A stretch of 47,034 nucleotides of DNA from Bacteroidota bacterium (GCA_030706455.1 JAUZOL010000009.1:1-47034), one strand, 5' to 3'; counted from the stretch's first letter, positions 34,709-43,525 are shown. Made by a program: numbers and translations. The notes: generated by a model from the sequence alone, not told the origin.

Positions 34709-37102
34709 ATGAAACGAATTTTATTATTTTTCACGGGGTTATTAATGATCCAGATTATTCAGGCTCAATCATTATCCAGTCTTCAGAATATTAATGTTGA
34801 TAATCTTAGCGATTCTCAGATTGGAGAACTGATGCAGCAAATGCAGTTGGAAGGTGTATCAGTTAACCAAATTGATAAGCTTGCCGCAGCAAAAGGCGTT
34901 TCACAAACTGAAGCCGACAAATTAAAAAAACGTATCGTTCAGTATTCCGGACAGCAAACCGTATCTAAGCCAGTTGTAAAAAATGAAACCACACCGGATG
35001 CCACAAGTGATATAAACTCTCCTCAGAAAGGACCTGAAGTCTTCGGAACTGTAATTTTCAAAAATGCGGCCATGAGTTTCGAACCCAATCTACGCTTAGC
35101 CACTCCTCAGGATTATGTTTTAGGACCGGACGACGAAGTACTGATCGATATCTACGGACTGTCGGAAGCTTCGTATAAATTATCCGTTAGTCCGGAAGGG
35201 ACCATTCGTATCCCACTGGTAGGAGTTATTAACGTCAGTGGATTAACCATTGCCGAAGCAAGGCGGGTCATCAAAAACCGCATGACAGCCACCTACAAAG
35301 GTTTAGCAACAGGCAACACTTCGGTCAGCATCAATCTAGGAAATATCCGCAGCATTACCATACATGTTATCGGTGAAGTGGTGCATCCGGGCAGCTTTAC
35401 TATTCCTTCTCTGGCTACGGTATTCAATGCTCTCTATCAATCCGGAGGCCCGAAAGAGAACGGTTCGTTCCGAGACGTTCAGGTAATCCGAAATAATCAA
35501 GTAGTCAAAACTATCGACTTATATGACTTCCTTGCCTACGGAAAACAACACGACTTCCGCTTGCAGGATCAGGATGTGGTAAAAGTGCTCCCCTATAAAA
35601 ACAGAGTAACACTAATGGGAGAAGTGAAAACACCCGCTATCTTCGAGATGAAAAACGGGGAAACGCTGCAAGACCTCATCGTTTTTGCCGGTGGATTTAC
35701 AGAAAAAGCTTACCGCGAAAGCATAACAGGCTATCGCAACACACTAAAAGAAAGAAGCGTCGTAAGTGTCGAAAACGCAAATTTTAAAAACTTCAAAACC
35801 GAACCCGGAGATGAATATTCGGTCGGTAAGCTGTTGGATCGTTTCGTAAATCGTGTACAGATAGATGGAGCTATTTATCGTCCGGGGGTCTACGCACTGA
35901 AAGAGGGAATGAAAGTGAAGGACCTCATACTGTCAGCAGATGGTTTGAAAGAAGACGCCTTTGCAAATAGTGCAGTTATTTATCGAATTGATAGTGTCGG
36001 CCTTTCGCAAGTGCTTTCGTTTAATCCGACAGAAGCCCTCAACGGGAAGAATAATATTGTACTGCAACGAGAAGACAAAGTACATATCAATTCTATCTTA
36101 GAAATGAAAGAGAGCGATTTCGTTTATATCTCTGGTGAGGTATTGAACCCGAGCCGCTATCCATTTGGAGAAGGGATGACGCTGAAAGACCTGATCCTAA
36201 TTGCCAACGGATTCAAAAACAACGCAAACGTTGGAGAGATAGAGGTATACCGCCAAATTACAGATATTAAAACACTGAATGAAAACGTAAACAAGGCTGA
36301 GTCATTCAGAATTAAAATGAGCTCGAACCTTGATAACGGAGAAGCAGCAACGTTTAAACTCAAACGAGAAGATCGTGTCGTGGTCCGTCCTATCTTTGGT
36401 GCCGAAAACATGAAAGAGGTAACCCTCGAAGGCGAAGTAGTTGCTCCCGGGAATTACGTACTGTTATCCAAAAAACAACGTATCTCCGATTTGCTCAACC
36501 AAGCGGGAGGTCTAACTGCTTACGCCTACTCGGAAGGTGCCTTTCTTACGAGAAAATACAATAAAGGAAGTGTTTTACAAAAAACATTAGAACAGGTAAA
36601 AGAAGATGTTTCTTTAAAAATTCAACAAGATTCTATTTCTACTGAACAATCGGACTTGAAAACGACTAACGTGATCGACATTCGTTTGGAAAAAATATTA
36701 AAGCATCCGGGCTCCAAATATGATATTCAACTAGAAGAGGGTGATATACTTACAATACCTAAACAATTGGAAACAGTGAGTATATCAGGACAGGTATTGC
36801 GAAGCGCTACCATACGTTATCAGAGCGGCCGACCACTCGGATATTATATTTCCAACGCCGGTGGATTTAGTGCCCGCGCTTTAGCAGGGAAAACGTATGT
36901 TGTCTATCCTAACGGTTCGGTAGACGCCACCTCGCATTTCCTTGGATTCCGTGTTTATCCGAAGATTAAACCGGGAGCAAGTATCATAGTGCCGCTGAAG
37001 CCTGAAAGAAAAGGAATGAGTACGGCTGAAACCATCGGCATTTCATCCAGTATTATCTCCATGACTGCACTGATTATGACCTTGATTAAATCGTTCAAAT
37101 AA
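34709..37102 (+). CDS. Wza-like SLBB polysaccharide export protein
   Basis: A 797-residue exported protein with a signal peptide (residues 1-~19, no lipobox cysteine) and a low-complexity linker (~20-110). A Poly_export domain follows (~128-200: L-G-P-D-D-E-V-L-I-D-I-Y-G...S-P-E-G-T-I-R-I-P-L-V-G). About six SLBB repeats (V-I-G-E-V-V-H-P-G-S-F-T, L-M-G-E-V-K-T-P, I-D-G-A-I-Y-R-P-G-V-Y, I-S-G-E-V-L-N-P, L-E-G-E-V-V-A-P-G-N-Y, I-S-G-Q-V-L-R-S) and a C-terminal helix finish it. Enterobacterial Wza is about 380 residues, and this longer multi-SLBB form is usual in Bacteroidota. It should form the envelope-spanning export channel or its periplasmic part. It is 98 bases upstream of the Wzz-like gene. 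Confidence 0.9.
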   Translation: MKRILLFFTGLLMIQIIQAQSLSSLQNINVDNLSDSQIGELMQQMQLEGVSVNQIDKLAAAKGVSQTEADKLKKRIVQYSGQQTVSKPVVKNETTPDATSDINSPQKGPEVFGTVIFKNAAMSFEPNLRLATPQDYVLGPDDEVLIDIYGLSEASYKLSVSPEGTIRIPLVGVINVSGLTIAEARRVIKNRMTATYKGLATGNTSVSINLGNIRSITIHVIGEVVHPGSFTIPSLATVFNALYQSGGPKENGSFRDVQVIRNNQVVKTIDLYDFLAYGKQHDFRLQDQDVVKVLPYKNRVTLMGEVKTPAIFEMKNGETLQDLIVFAGGFTEKAYRESITGYRNTLKERSVVSVENANFKNFKTEPGDEYSVGKLLDRFVNRVQIDGAIYRPGVYALKEGMKVKDLILSADGLKEDAFANSAVIYRIDSVGLSQVLSFNPTEALNGKNNIVLQREDKVHINSILEMKESDFVYISGEVLNPSRYPFGEGMTLKDLILIANGFKNNANVGEIEVYRQITDIKTLNENVNKAESFRIKMSSNLDNGEAATFKLKREDRVVVRPIFGAENMKEVTLEGEVVAPGNYVLLSKKQRISDLLNQAGGLTAYAYSEGAFLTRKYNKGSVLQKTLEQVKEDVSLKIQQDSISTEQSDLKTTNVIDIRLEKILKHPGSKYDIQLEEGDILTIPKQLETVSISGQVLRSATIRYQSGRPLGYYISNAGGFSARALAGKTYVVYPNGSVDATSHFLGFRVYPKIKPGASIIVPLKPERKGMSTAETIGISSSIISMTALIMTLIKSFK

Positions 37103-37200
37103 ATATCCACGAATTAAGTTGATGAATAGACCTCGAAGTTCGGAAAGAGTACCTTGTAAGCTAAACAACACATCCGGCTTTCTTTGTGGTAAAAAACAAA

Positions 37201-38355
37201 ATGAATACAGAACAACAAAACAATATAAACATGTCATTGCAGAATAACAATGAAACGACATCGTCAGACGAAATATCCTTGCAGGAAATAATACAGCATC
37301 TTTCGACAATAAAAAAAAAGATCTGGAGCAAAAAATGGATCGTAATTGGGATTGCTATAGTCGGAGCTGCAATCGGGTTAACAAAATCCATTTTCACCAA
37401 ACCAACCTACACGGCCAGACTATCTTTTGCCTTACAGGATGATAAAGGGAGCAGCATGTCAGGTCTTGCGGGTCTTGCCAGCCAGTTCGGAGTTAATGTG
37501 GGTGGTGCCAGCAGTGCTTTTGGTGGCGATAATCTTTATGAACTGTTCACCTCCCGCCGTCTGATAGAACAAAGCCTGCTCTGTCCTACGAGTATCAACG
37601 GTAAATCAACCAACCTGCTGAATCTTTATATTGACACTTACAAGCTGCGGGAGGGATGGCGTCGAAGTCAAAAAAATGAAATCCAAAAAATGGCTTTCCC
37701 TCTCAATCAGGACAGAAAAAGTTATACCCGGTCACAGGATAGTATTCTTCAATCCATCTGCAACACCATTGCTAGTAAGCCGATGCTGACAGTAGCACAA
37801 CGCAGCAAGAAGCTGAGTATCGGCGATATTACCTTTGTATCGGAAAATGAAGACCTCTCCAAATTGTTTGTGGAAAATCTGATCCGTGAAGCAACCGACT
37901 TTTACGTCTATACCAAAACCAAAGTATCACGTGATAACTACATGAAATTACTCCATCAGGCAGACTCCGTAAAAGCCATCTTTAACGGAGCAGTGGCAGC
38001 TCGCGCCTCTCAAACCGATGCTGTGCCTAATGCCGTACGTGAAGTCGCTAATGTCGGAGTGATTCGTTCGCAAAGCAATATGCAGGTAGCAGGCGCTACT
38101 TATGCTGAAATGATCAAGAACCTCGAGCTGATGAAAATGACTATCAATCAAGAAACACCGTTGGTACAGGTGATCGATGCTCCCGCCTACCCGCTTGACA
38201 AGCAACGTCTGGGTAAAGCCAAAGGAATCCTGATCGGTGGATTTGTAGGTGGGCTTTTGGCAATCCTCTGGTTTGCGGCTGCATATTTCTGGTCGCTTTT
38301 CAAAGTCAACCTAACTCCGGAAACAAAAGAAGAAACCGAAGCTGGAAAAGAGTGA
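37201..38355 (+). CDS. Wzz-type chain-length determinant protein
   Basis: A 384-residue inner-membrane co-polymerase. The start is ATG 37201. The GTG at 37186 lies within an intergenic repeat word and is rejected. Helix one (I-V-I-G-I-A-I-V-G-A-A-I-G-L, ~residue 45) is followed by K-P-T-Y-T-A-R-L-S-F-A-L, a large periplasmic domain, a P-rich V-I-D-A-P-A-Y-P-L-D-K motif and helix two (G-I-L-I-G-G-F-V-G-G-L-L-A-I-L-W-F, ~345-361). No tyrosine kinase domain follows, so it is the short class that sets polymer modality in Wzx/Wzy systems. The word GTGGTAAAAAAC occurs both just before (37186-37197) and just after the gene (38409-38420). Confidence 0.88.
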   Translation: MNTEQQNNINMSLQNNNETTSSDEISLQEIIQHLSTIKKKIWSKKWIVIGIAIVGAAIGLTKSIFTKPTYTARLSFALQDDKGSSMSGLAGLASQFGVNVGGASSAFGGDNLYELFTSRRLIEQSLLCPTSINGKSTNLLNLYIDTYKLREGWRRSQKNEIQKMAFPLNQDRKSYTRSQDSILQSICNTIASKPMLTVAQRSKKLSIGDITFVSENEDLSKLFVENLIREATDFYVYTKTKVSRDNYMKLLHQADSVKAIFNGAVAARASQTDAVPNAVREVANVGVIRSQSNMQVAGATYAEMIKNLELMKMTINQETPLVQVIDAPAYPLDKQRLGKAKGILIGGFVGGLLAILWFAAAYFWSLFKVNLTPETKEETEAGKE

Positions 38356-38517
38356 AGGACTAAAAAAAAGACTGTACCTTCATGTCCTTTGTGAACCTTT
38401 GTGTCTTCGTGGTAAAAAACCGAGACTAATCACAAAGGCATGATTCATCTGTTACGCAACCGAATATTCATTAAGAATAAATATCCCGTTCAACCATAAA
38501 CCTGAAGATATTTTCCC

Positions 38518-38564
38518 TATTTTTGTGCCTTAGAATATTATCCATACAATATCTCTAAGGCACA
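38518..38564 (+). promoter_or_regulatory. -7 box and 15-bp hairpin upstream of hddA
   Basis: TATTTTTG (38518-38525) matches TAnnTTTG. From its last base runs a hairpin: 38525-38534 pairs perfectly with 38554-38563, and after a one-base bulge 38535-38539 pairs with 38548-38552. The tract ATTTTATTTATT follows, and the hddA ATG is at 38580. It could be the terminator of the wzz transcript, an attenuator, or a stabilising 5' hairpin of the heptose operon. No clear -33 element is seen. Confidence 0.6.
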
Positions 38565-38579
38565 TTTTATTTATTCTCT

Positions 38580-39602
38580 ATGCTCCATCGCTCTAAAGCT
38601 CCTCTTCGTCTCGGTTTAGCCGGAGGAGGCACCGACGTAAGTCCTTACTCCGATCTGTTCGGAGGCGCAATCCTGAATGCCACCATCTCTCTTTATGCAC
38701 ACGCTACGGTAGAACCCCTCAAACAACCGAAAGTGATCCTTGAGGCATTAGACCGTAACGAATACGTGGAACTGAGTCTTGATGATGAAATTGTCATCGA
38801 CAATCTTCTTCCGCTGCACAAAGGCATTTACAAACGTATACGCAAAAATTTCATGCACCAGCCTCACGGATTCCGACTTAGTACGTTTGTGGACGCTCCC
38901 GCAGGTTCGGGCTTAGGCACATCGTCAACGCTGGCCGTGGCCATTATCGGAGCTTTCGTCGAATGGTTCAAGCTGCCGTTGGGGAGTTACGAGATTGCCC
39001 GTTTGGCCTACGATATAGAACGCGTTGACCTGGGAATGGCCGGTGGCAAACAGGATCAGTATGCCGCCACTTTCGGAGGCGTTAATTACATGGAGTTCTT
39101 TTCCGATGATAAGGTCATTGTGAATCCCCTGCGTATCGGGCACAAATACCTGCGTGAACTGGAACACAATATGTTGCTCTATTATACTGCCCAAAGCCGT
39201 TATTCGTCGGCAATCATCGAAGAACAGCAAAAGAACGTCAAAAGCAATAATAAACACTCGGTAGATGCCATGCACAAGCTGAAACAACAGGCTCTGGACA
39301 TGAAGAATGCCCTGTTGACAGGTAAAATACACGACATTGGCCATATCTTAGACGAGGGTTTTGCCTATAAGCGGCAAATGGCACATGGCATCAGCACGCC
39401 GATGATAGAAGAACTGTACACGGAAGCAAAAAAAGCAGGCGCGCTGGGAGGTAAAATTTCAGGTGCAGGAGGCGGTGGCTTTATGATGTTTTACTGTCCC
39501 GACAACGCCAAATACGGGGTAGAGAAGGTACTGAACAAATTTGATGGTCATATCGTGCGCTACACTTTTGTTGAAGAAGGGCTTTATACATGGAGCATCT
39601 GA
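38580..39602 (+). CDS. hddA: D-glycero-alpha-D-manno-heptose 7-phosphate kinase
   Basis: A GHMP-family kinase that phosphorylates heptose 7-phosphate to the alpha-1,7-bisphosphate. The 340-residue protein has the substrate loop A-P-L-R-L-G-L-A-G-G-G-T-D-V-S-P-Y near its start. The ATP loop is P-A-G-S-G-L-G-T-S-S-T (~residues 107-117) and the C-terminal motif is K-I-S-G-A-G-G-G-G-F (~residue 297). L-G-L-A-G-G-G-T-D is typical of HddA and related fucose/glucuronate kinases. The three other enzymes of the GDP-heptose route follow directly, which fixes the call. It is the first gene of that operon. Confidence 0.92.
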   Translation: MLHRSKAPLRLGLAGGGTDVSPYSDLFGGAILNATISLYAHATVEPLKQPKVILEALDRNEYVELSLDDEIVIDNLLPLHKGIYKRIRKNFMHQPHGFRLSTFVDAPAGSGLGTSSTLAVAIIGAFVEWFKLPLGSYEIARLAYDIERVDLGMAGGKQDQYAATFGGVNYMEFFSDDKVIVNPLRIGHKYLRELEHNMLLYYTAQSRYSSAIIEEQQKNVKSNNKHSVDAMHKLKQQALDMKNALLTGKIHDIGHILDEGFAYKRQMAHGISTPMIEELYTEAKKAGALGGKISGAGGGGFMMFYCPDNAKYGVEKVLNKFDGHIVRYTFVEEGLYTWSI

Positions 39603-39659
39603 GACAATGGTTAATGATCAACGGTTAATGGTTAACGAACAACTCATCACTAAAAATTC

Positions 39660-40232
39660 ATGATTTCGAAAATACAACACATATTGCAGACATCTGCCAG
39701 GGTCAAAGAAGCGATTGCGGATGATGCGGTAATGACAGATACCATCGCCCGGATAGCCGGAATAATGACAGAGGCCTTCCGAAACGGTAACCGTGTCTAC
39801 TTTTGTGGCAATGGTGGCAGCGCCGCGGACGCTCAACATTTGGCAGCGGAGTTCTCAGGACGGTTTTACATAGACCGCCCCATTCTTCCTTCAGAAGCAT
39901 TACACTGCAACACCTCTTACCTCACCGCTGTTGCGAACGACTACGGATACAACGAGGCCTACGCACGTATTGCCAGTTCGTTCTCCAAAGGTGATGTACT
40001 GGTTGGCATTTCCACTTCAGGTAATTCTGAGAATATTGTCAAAGCATTTGAGGTCTGCCGTCAAAAAGGGGTCACCACTATTGGACTGACCGGCGAAAAA
40101 GGAGGAAAAATGGCTTCTCTGTCCGAATTTTGGGTTGGAGTCCCGAGCAATGACACGCCACGGATTCAGGAATCTCATATCACGGTAGGACATATCATTT
40201 GCCAGTTAGTTGAAGAGCAGCTTTTCGGATAA
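39660..40232 (+). CDS. gmhA: Phosphoheptose isomerase
   Basis: Converts sedoheptulose 7-phosphate to D-glycero-D-manno-heptose 7-phosphate, the entry step of heptose synthesis. The 190-residue SIS-domain protein has G-N-G-G-S-A-A-D-A-Q-H-L-A-A-E-F-S-G-R-F (residues ~51-70), which includes metal and substrate ligands. Also visible are G-I-S-T-S-G-N-S-E-N and the C-terminal E-S-H-I-T-V-G-H-I-I, which supplies the His ligands. Length and motifs are standard. It lies 57 bases after hddA, with a TTAATGGTTAA-type word in the gap. Confidence 0.95.
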   Translation: MISKIQHILQTSARVKEAIADDAVMTDTIARIAGIMTEAFRNGNRVYFCGNGGSAADAQHLAAEFSGRFYIDRPILPSEALHCNTSYLTAVANDYGYNEAYARIASSFSKGDVLVGISTSGNSENIVKAFEVCRQKGVTTIGLTGEKGGKMASLSEFWVGVPSNDTPRIQESHITVGHIICQLVEEQLFG

Positions 40233-40319
40233 GAAAAAAGCAGACATGAAATTCTACCTGATTCAACAGATAATCAGTTTTTCAAATCAACAATCACCTA
40301 CTACTGTGAACTATATATT

Positions 40320-41006
40320 ATGGAATGTATAATCCTTGCCGGCGGATTTGGTACCCGATTACAAAGCGTGGTCAACGACCGTCCAAAATGCCTGGCTCCA
40401 ATCCGGGAGGTTCCCTTTCTGGCCTACCTGTTCGACTATCTGCATAAAGGAGGTGTCAGCAAAGTGATTCTATCGCTCGGGTACAGACACGAGTTGGTCG
40501 AAGAGTGGTTGCACTCCTTCAGTACGCCGCTGCAAGTGGAAATTGTTGTTGAAGAAGAACCGCTCGGCACAGGAGGCGGAATTAAATTTGCACTGGAGAA
40601 AGTCACTGAGAACGAGGCACTGGTCGTAAATGGCGACACGCTTTTCTCGTTAAGTATATGTGAGTTATTCAAGGCTCATCAGGAGAACGGTTGTTCCGTT
40701 ACGCTTGGGCTGAAACCAATGCATGATTTCGACCGGTATGGAAGCGTAACGCTGGCTGGAAAATATATTACTGCATTCCGCGAAAAACAGTTTTGCACAA
40801 ACGGACTTATCAACGGAGGTGTGTTTGTGTTGAATAAAGACGCTCTCAAAGGGATGTCAGACCGGTTTTCTCTCGAACAGAATTACCTCGTTGCGGAAGC
40901 GAATAAAAAAAATGTGGGAGGATACGTCGAGGATGCCTACTTCATCGACATTGGTATTCCTTCCGATTATGAAAAAGCACAATGGGAAATACCGGCAATA
41001 GATTAA
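40320..41006 (+). CDS. hddC: D-glycero-alpha-D-manno-heptose 1-phosphate guanylyltransferase
   Basis: A 228-residue nucleotidyltransferase (PF00483) with I-I-L-A-G-G-F-G-T-R-L at the start, R-P-K-C-L-A-P-I (catalytic Lys), E-E-P-L-G-T-G-G-G and V-N-G-D-T-L-F (metal Asp). Transfer of GMP from GTP to heptose 1-phosphate is inferred from the hddA/gmhB partners. By itself the domain could be any sugar-1-phosphate nucleotidyltransferase. It overlaps gmhB by 25 bases, the usual sign of coupled translation. Confidence 0.88.
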   Translation: MECIILAGGFGTRLQSVVNDRPKCLAPIREVPFLAYLFDYLHKGGVSKVILSLGYRHELVEEWLHSFSTPLQVEIVVEEEPLGTGGGIKFALEKVTENEALVVNGDTLFSLSICELFKAHQENGCSVTLGLKPMHDFDRYGSVTLAGKYITAFREKQFCTNGLINGGVFVLNKDALKGMSDRFSLEQNYLVAEANKKNVGGYVEDAYFIDIGIPSDYEKAQWEIPAID

Positions 41007-41533
41007 AAGAGAAGCAATTCCTGTTTCTCGACCGGGATGGCGTAATCAACGTTCACCGGCCCAATGACTATGTGAAGACGATAGACGAATTAGAATTTCT
41101 GCCGGGAGTGTCCGAAGCGTTGTCCATACTTTCCAAACGATTTAAACGCATAGTAATCGTTACCAACCAGCGGGGAGTAAGTAAAGGTAAGCTGACCGAA
41201 CAGACACTGCACGCAATTCACGAATTCATGTTATCCGAAATCAAAGCGAAAGGAGGACGCATCGACGCGATCTATTATTGCATAGCGCTTCATGAGGATC
41301 ATCCCTGCCGGAAACCCAACGGAGGCATGGCTTTGCAGGCAAAACAGGATTTCCCGGAAATAGATTTTTCGCAGAGCATCATGGTCGGCGATAGTAAAAG
41401 CGATATCGAATTTGGCAACCGACTGGGCATGACTACAGTGCTAATAAAAAAAGAAAGTCCTGCTTATGCTACACTTGCCGATTTCGAATACCATTCGCTT
41501 ATCGATTTTGCATTAAGCGTGGAAAATGAGTAA
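40982..41533 (+). CDS. gmhB: D-glycero-D-manno-heptose 1,7-bisphosphate 7-phosphatase
   Basis: A 183-residue HAD-family phosphatase that removes the 7-phosphate before nucleotide activation. The nucleophile motif is F-L-D-R-D-G-V-I-N (Asp19/Asp21). V-T-N-Q-R-G-V-S-K-G follows, with a short zinc loop Y-Y-C-I-A-L-H-E-D-H-P-C-R-K-P-N-G-G-M and the acidic M-V-G-D-S-K-S-D-I-E-F. The zinc loop is shorter than in E. coli GmhB but keeps Cys and His positions. The start at ATG 40982 lies within hddC. The 3' end of the gene carries a promoter for trkA. Confidence 0.9.
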   Translation: MGNTGNRLKEKQFLFLDRDGVINVHRPNDYVKTIDELEFLPGVSEALSILSKRFKRIVIVTNQRGVSKGKLTEQTLHAIHEFMLSEIKAKGGRIDAIYYCIALHEDHPCRKPNGGMALQAKQDFPEIDFSQSIMVGDSKSDIEFGNRLGMTTVLIKKESPAYATLADFEYHSLIDFALSVENE

Positions 41534-41538
41534 CTTTG
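41507..41538 (+). promoter_or_regulatory. Promoter of trkA inside the end of gmhB
   Basis: TTTG (41507-41510), a 20-base spacer and TAACTTTG (41531-41538) match the Bacteroidota consensus in both elements and spacing. The -33 element lies within the gmhB coding sequence. The expected start near 41543 leaves a leader of ~108 nt before the trkA ATG. Confidence 0.75.
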
Positions 41539-41650
41539 CAGACAATACCTAACCAAAATAACCATTGATTCGGCGCTACATTTTCCATATCTCTCGTTGA
41601 AAGGGAAAGATGCTTAGATGTAAACTCCGACATTCAAACCACATTACGCT

Positions 41651-42985
41651 ATGAAAATAGTCATTGCAGGGGCTGGAGAAACCGGCTCCCATCTCTCCAA
41701 GATTCTCTCGCAAGAGAGTCAGGACATAACGGTACTGGATGCCAATGAAGCAAAACTGAAGCAACTTAAAACCGCATTAAATATTAAAACCGTAGCGGGT
41801 AAAGCCATTTCAATTGCTAGTTTGAAAGAAAGCGGAGTAGAAAACGCGGATCTTTTTGTTGCTGTTACTCCTTCCGAAACGGAAAATATAACGGCTTGCG
41901 TGTTAGCCTCCGAACTGGGTGCAAAAAAGACATTGTCGCGTATTGACAACAGCGAATATTTGCTGCCGGAAAACAAAGATTTTTTCCATAAACTCGGAAT
42001 CAGCTCTATGATTTATCCCGAGCATCTGGCAGCCGCAGAGATTATTAACGCTCTGAAAGCAACCTGGCTTCGCGAATACATGGCCTTTGAAAACGGCACT
42101 ATGTTGCTGGTTGGAATCAAGGTACGCTCGAATGCCGAGATTGTCAACAAACAGTTTTCGTCCGGATATTTCGATCATGCGCACTACCGCGTGGTTGCCA
42201 TCAAACGCCCGGATCAAACTATTATCCCGAAAGGTAGCGATCAGGTTCTGCCTAACGATTTGGTTTACTTCATCACCTCGCCCACAGAACTCGAATTTGT
42301 ACGCAAACAGGCAGGAAAAGTGGAATATGAGGTTCAGAATATCATGATAATGGGAGGAAGTCGCATCGCTGAATGTACAGCAGCTCAACTACCGGACCAC
42401 ATGCGCGTAAAACTGATAGAGATTGACAAAGACAAAAGCCACGTGCTCGGCGAAAGACTGAACAACATATTGGTAATCAATGGTGATGGCCGCGATGTCG
42501 AACTATTGAAGGAAGAAGACATTGAAGATATGGATGCTTTTGTCGCACTAACCGACAATTCGGAGACAAATATTCTGGCTTGTTCGGTTGCTAAACGTTT
42601 CGGCATCAAAAAAACGATCGCGGAAATTGAGAATATCGAATACATTCCTATGTCTGAAAGTCTGGACATTGGCGCTATTCTCAACAAAAAGTTGCTCACT
42701 GCAAGTCACATATACCAACTGACACTGAATGCCAATATTTCGAATGTGAAATGCCTGACGAACGTGGAAGCTGTCGTAATGGAATTTATTGTTAAAGAAG
42801 GATCGAAAGTGACTCAAAGCAGCGTAAAAGATCTTGATTTACCAAATAATGTGAATATAGGCGGACTTATCCGTGACGGCAAAGGGATTACCGTAAACGG
42901 GAATACCACCATTCAGGCGAATGACCACGTTATCGTGTTCTGCATGAGTGATTCAGTGCGAAAACTGGATGCGTTCTTTCACTAA
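41651..42985 (+). CDS. trkA: Trk potassium uptake regulatory subunit
   Basis: A 444-residue peripheral membrane protein that binds NAD(H) and gates the Trk potassium channel. It is a tandem protein: RCK-N one (G-A-G-E-T-G-S-H-L, residues 6-14), RCK-C one (~145-220), RCK-N two (I-M-I-M-G-G-S-R-I-A-E, ~230) and RCK-C two (~370-444). S-R-I-D-N-S-E-Y and A-E-I-E-N-I-E-Y mark the ends of the two Rossmann parts. The partner trkH, often next to trkA in Bacteroidales, is not seen in this window; an HU gene on the opposite strand follows. Confidence 0.93.
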   Translation: MKIVIAGAGETGSHLSKILSQESQDITVLDANEAKLKQLKTALNIKTVAGKAISIASLKESGVENADLFVAVTPSETENITACVLASELGAKKTLSRIDNSEYLLPENKDFFHKLGISSMIYPEHLAAAEIINALKATWLREYMAFENGTMLLVGIKVRSNAEIVNKQFSSGYFDHAHYRVVAIKRPDQTIIPKGSDQVLPNDLVYFITSPTELEFVRKQAGKVEYEVQNIMIMGGSRIAECTAAQLPDHMRVKLIEIDKDKSHVLGERLNNILVINGDGRDVELLKEEDIEDMDAFVALTDNSETNILACSVAKRFGIKKTIAEIENIEYIPMSESLDIGAILNKKLLTASHIYQLTLNANISNVKCLTNVEAVVMEFIVKEGSKVTQSSVKDLDLPNNVNIGGLIRDGKGITVNGNTTIQANDHVIVFCMSDSVRKLDAFFH

Positions 42986-43023
42986 ATGACACCATTTTTA
43001 CTTGTTGAATAAGGCAGGTAACT

Positions 43024-43062
43024 GAAAAAAATAAAGGCTGTCCGATACATATCGGCCAGCCT
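43024..43062 (-). terminator. Rho-independent terminator of the HU gene
   Basis: On the minus strand a GC-rich arm (43062-43051) pairs with 43046-43035, 11 of 12 positions, with a very short loop. It is followed by a T-rich tract (complement of 43024-43034). It lies 23 bases after the HU stop and 38 bases beyond the end of trkA, so it could also help stop trkA transcripts. Confidence 0.85.
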
Positions 43063-43085
43063 CTATTGTAAGTTTTCGGTAAAGA

Positions 43086-43358
43086 CTATTGAACTGCTTC
43101 AGCCAATTCAGCACCGGCTTTGAATTTAGCAACTTTTTTAGCTGCAATGTCAATAGGTTTTTTAGTAGCAGGATTGATTCCCTTGCGAGCTTCCTTTTGA
43201 ACAATAGAGAAAGTTCCAAAACCTACCAGGCTAACTTTGTCACCACCTTTTAAAGCAGCGGTAATAGCGCCAACAGTTGCATCCAATGCTTTTTTAGCAT
43301 CAGCTTTTGTTAAGCCGGCTTCAGCAGCAATAGCATTAACTAATTCACCTTTATTCAT
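43086..43358 (-). CDS. HU-type DNA-binding protein
   Basis: A 90-residue histone-like protein that bends and compacts DNA as a dimer. I start at the ATG complementing 43356-43358 (M-N-K-G-E-L-V-N-A-I). The longer frame to 43451 would run over the promoter. The family words are all present: A-G-L-T-K-A-D-A-K-K-A-L-D-A, V-S-L-V-G-F-G-T-F, the beta-arm R-K-G-I-N-P-A-T-K-K-P-I and the C-terminal K-F-K-A-G-A-E-L. It is monocistronic, with its own promoter and terminator, and converges on trkA. Confidence 0.95.
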   Translation of the reverse strand: MNKGELVNAIAAEAGLTKADAKKALDATVGAITAALKGGDKVSLVGFGTFSIVQKEARKGINPATKKPIDIAAKKVAKFKAGAELAEAVQ

Positions 43359-43413
43359 ACTTGTAGTTTTAAAATGGTTAGAAAACAGCGGGTCAAATCC
43401 CAAATATTGTTTG

Positions 43414-43443
43414 CAAAGATAAAACATTCCCTTAACAAAACAA
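43414..43443 (-). promoter_or_regulatory. Promoter of the HU gene
   Basis: On the minus strand TTG (complement of 43441-43443), a 19-base spacer and TATCTTTG (complement of 43414-43421) match the Bacteroidota consensus. Transcription would start near 43408, leaving a leader of ~50 nt. Confidence 0.75.
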
Positions 43444-43525
43444 CTCAACAACCTTTTTTTTACAAAAAAAGATTGAGTTTATCCAAAAAACATGTTTAAA
43501 AGCATAAAAAGGGCTCATTTTTCTC

